Positions 5,354-6,024 of a DNA stretch of 6,024 nucleotides are shown here, one piece after another. Position 1 is the stretch's first letter. Every line of letters begins with the position of its first letter. Under the pieces are notes generated by a model. The model had not been told where the DNA came from. It did no database searches and saw only the letters and a program-made list of their open reading frames with translations. Source of the stretch: Synergistaceae bacterium (GTDB lineage Bacteria; Synergistota; Synergistia; Synergistales; Aminobacteriaceae); NCBI GenBank assembly GCA_012523155.1, contig JAAYJB010000204.1:1-6024 (forward strand). Reading direction: 5' to 3'. The position numbers and the translations under genes were made by a program.

Positions 5354-5767
5354 TCAGGGGCATTCATTCATGTGAGCGGCCATCATGCAGTCAGATCGGA
5401 CGACCGTGTATCCTTCGGTTTCGAGAACACCCGCGAGGGAATCATTCTCAGCTCCCGGCTGAAACCATACAACCGGTTTGTAGGAAAGTTTTTTCAGATC
5501 TTCAGCAATTGCATCCTGCATTTTTGCCGAGAGAAAAAGTGCGGCAACATCCACCTTCTCCTCAAGAGAAGACAGGCGAGCGACACAACCCCTTCCCAAA
5601 ATCTCTTCTCCCTCGTATCCGGGGTTCACCGGGAAAAGAACAAAGCCTGCACCCGCCAGATAGTTCATTACCCGAAAAACAGGGCGGTCCGCTTTTGGAG
5701 ACGCCCCTATAACAGCTACCCTTGAGGGAGTGCAGACATATTTTTTCATAATCTCTTCTTTTTCCAC
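5354..5767 (-). CDS. Small CoA-binding-domain protein (YccU-like, CoA_binding_2)
   Basis: A 137-residue single Rossmann-type domain related to the CoA-binding domain of succinyl-CoA and NDP-forming acyl-CoA synthetases. VAVIGASPKADRPVFRV (17-33) is the glycine-rich nucleotide/CoA loop; FPVNPGYEGEEILG (45-58), VVWFQPGAEN (99-108) and the late RSDCMMAAH (124-132) are further family blocks. It has no ligase or ATP-grasp domain, so it is probably a stand-alone binding protein whose biochemical role is not known. The start GTG at 5767-5765 has GAGGTGATC four bases upstream, a long match to the 16S rRNA tail; an ATG six codons later (5749) is possible. The gap of 144 nt to the thioesterase gene contains that gene's own promoter-like sequence, so co-transcription is uncertain. 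Closeness to CoA-ester genes hints at a shared theme only. Confidence 0.85.
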   Translation of the reverse strand: MEKEEIMKKYVCTPSRVAVIGASPKADRPVFRVMNYLAGAGFVLFPVNPGYEGEEILGRGCVARLSSLEEKVDVAALFLSAKMQDAIAEDLKKLSYKPVVWFQPGAENDSLAGVLETEGYTVVRSDCMMAAHMNECP

Positions 5768-5771
5768 GCTC

Positions 5772-5780
5772 GATCACCTC
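5772..5780 (-). promoter_or_regulatory. Ribosome binding site for the CoA-binding protein
   Basis: GAGGTGATC on the minus strand matches the 16S anti-Shine-Dalgarno over nine bases and precedes the GTG at 5767 by four bases (nine from the GAGG core). This supports the GTG over the ATG at 5749. Confidence 0.65.
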
Positions 5781-5812
5781 GCTGAAAAATTCTTATCACT
5801 GCCGCTCCGGTT

Positions 5813-5818
5813 ATTATA
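5813..5818 (-). promoter_or_regulatory. Possible -10 box for the CoA-binding protein gene
   Basis: A perfect TATAAT on the minus strand (5818-5813), about 45 nt before the GTG start. No good -35 box is found 16-18 bp upstream (ATGCGA at 17 bp), so the call is tentative. Confidence 0.35.
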
Positions 5819-5978
5819 CTCCAGCAAATAACAGTTCGCATCCATGGAAAGGTGTGCGGGCTGCAGGGAACATGTACTTCATCAAAAAACGGGTATCCGG
5901 AGAAAAAAGCATTTGTCCACAGGAGACAGGGAGATGGGTCTGCAAGCTGCCGTTTTCGTCAAAACATCTTCTAATCGG

Positions 5979-6007
5979 TTGGCAAGGAGGAAAAATGCGT
6001 GTATAAT
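5979..6007 (+). promoter_or_regulatory. Sigma70-type promoter facing out of the window
   Basis: A -35 box TTGGCA (5979-5984) and a perfect -10 box TATAAT (6002-6007) with an exact 17 bp spacer. Transcription would begin near 6014. A GGAGGG at 6019-6024 may be the ribosome site, or part of the leader, of a plus-strand gene starting just past the window, divergent from everything else here. Confidence 0.6.
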
Positions 6008-6024
6008 CCTTTCGTTCCGGAGGG

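Larger units (their letters stand above)
5768..6024. other. Divergent intergenic region, no gene seen
   Basis: These 257 bases hold promoter-like sequences for both directions: the minus-strand TATAAT near 5815 and a plus-strand promoter at 5979-6007. No open frame of useful length, tRNA or clear hairpin terminator was found. The middle (about 5830-5975) has no structure I could identify. Confidence 0.5.

Noticed and set aside
5991..6005. Tiny open frame after AAGGAGG (ATG CGT GTA TAA) on the plus strand
   Set aside because: It has only three codons and lies wholly in the spacer and -10 box of a good promoter, so it would not be in the transcript.
1..6024. CRISPR repeats, insertion sequence ends, tRNA or rRNA genes, phage genes
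   Set aside because: No spaced direct repeats, transposase-like frames, cloverleaf sequences or rRNA-like stretches were seen on either strand.

Overview
The window is a compact bacterial chromosome segment with all recognisable genes on the minus strand, packed with 1-4 nt overlaps or very short gaps. There is no sign of a plasmid, phage, transposon, CRISPR array, tRNA or rRNA. The content combines ferredoxin-linked 2-oxoacid oxidation (IorA/IorB), an acyl-CoA thioesterase, a type IV prepilin-like protein and a housekeeping lepB-rbgA-rnhB block. It suggests an anaerobic, amino-acid-fermenting bacterium. Synergistota, or a clostridial-type Bacillota, is my best guess from gene content and use of strong GGAGG ribosome sites; it is an inference, not a sequence match.

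Layout in transcription order (right to left). At 5768-6024 lies an intergenic region with divergent promoter-like sequences: one facing right off the window edge and one facing left into a small CoA-binding-domain protein (5354-5767). A 144 bp gap (5210-5353) follows. It holds a TATAAT box, a 14 bp perfect palindrome beside it, and a leader with an inverted repeat able to pair Shine-Dalgarno-like sequence. Then come ybgC-type thioesterase (4799-5209), iorA (2925-4781), iorB (2360-2923) and a FimT/GspH-like prepilin (1836-2363), which look co-transcribed. A near-consensus promoter starting at the prepilin stop codon probably gives lepB (1206-1748), rbgA (375-1205) and rnhB (1-384, cut by the window edge) their own transcription.

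How they may work together: IorAB oxidatively decarboxylates aryl-pyruvates, made by transamination of aromatic amino acids, to aryl-acetyl-CoA while reducing ferredoxin. The co-transcribed hotdog thioesterase and the nearby CoA-binding protein could handle the acyl-CoA product; that functional link is inferred from position only. The second block is unrelated housekeeping: protein export processing (LepB), 50S subunit assembly (RbgA) and removal of RNA from DNA (RNase HII). The prepilin is the odd one out between the two blocks.

Nothing here is a clearly new system. The best leads are the ybgC leader RNA and its palindrome, the terminator-like hairpin inside the prepilin leader-peptide codons, the Asn-to-Ser change in the RbgA G4 motif, and the metabolic-pilin-secretion gene order.
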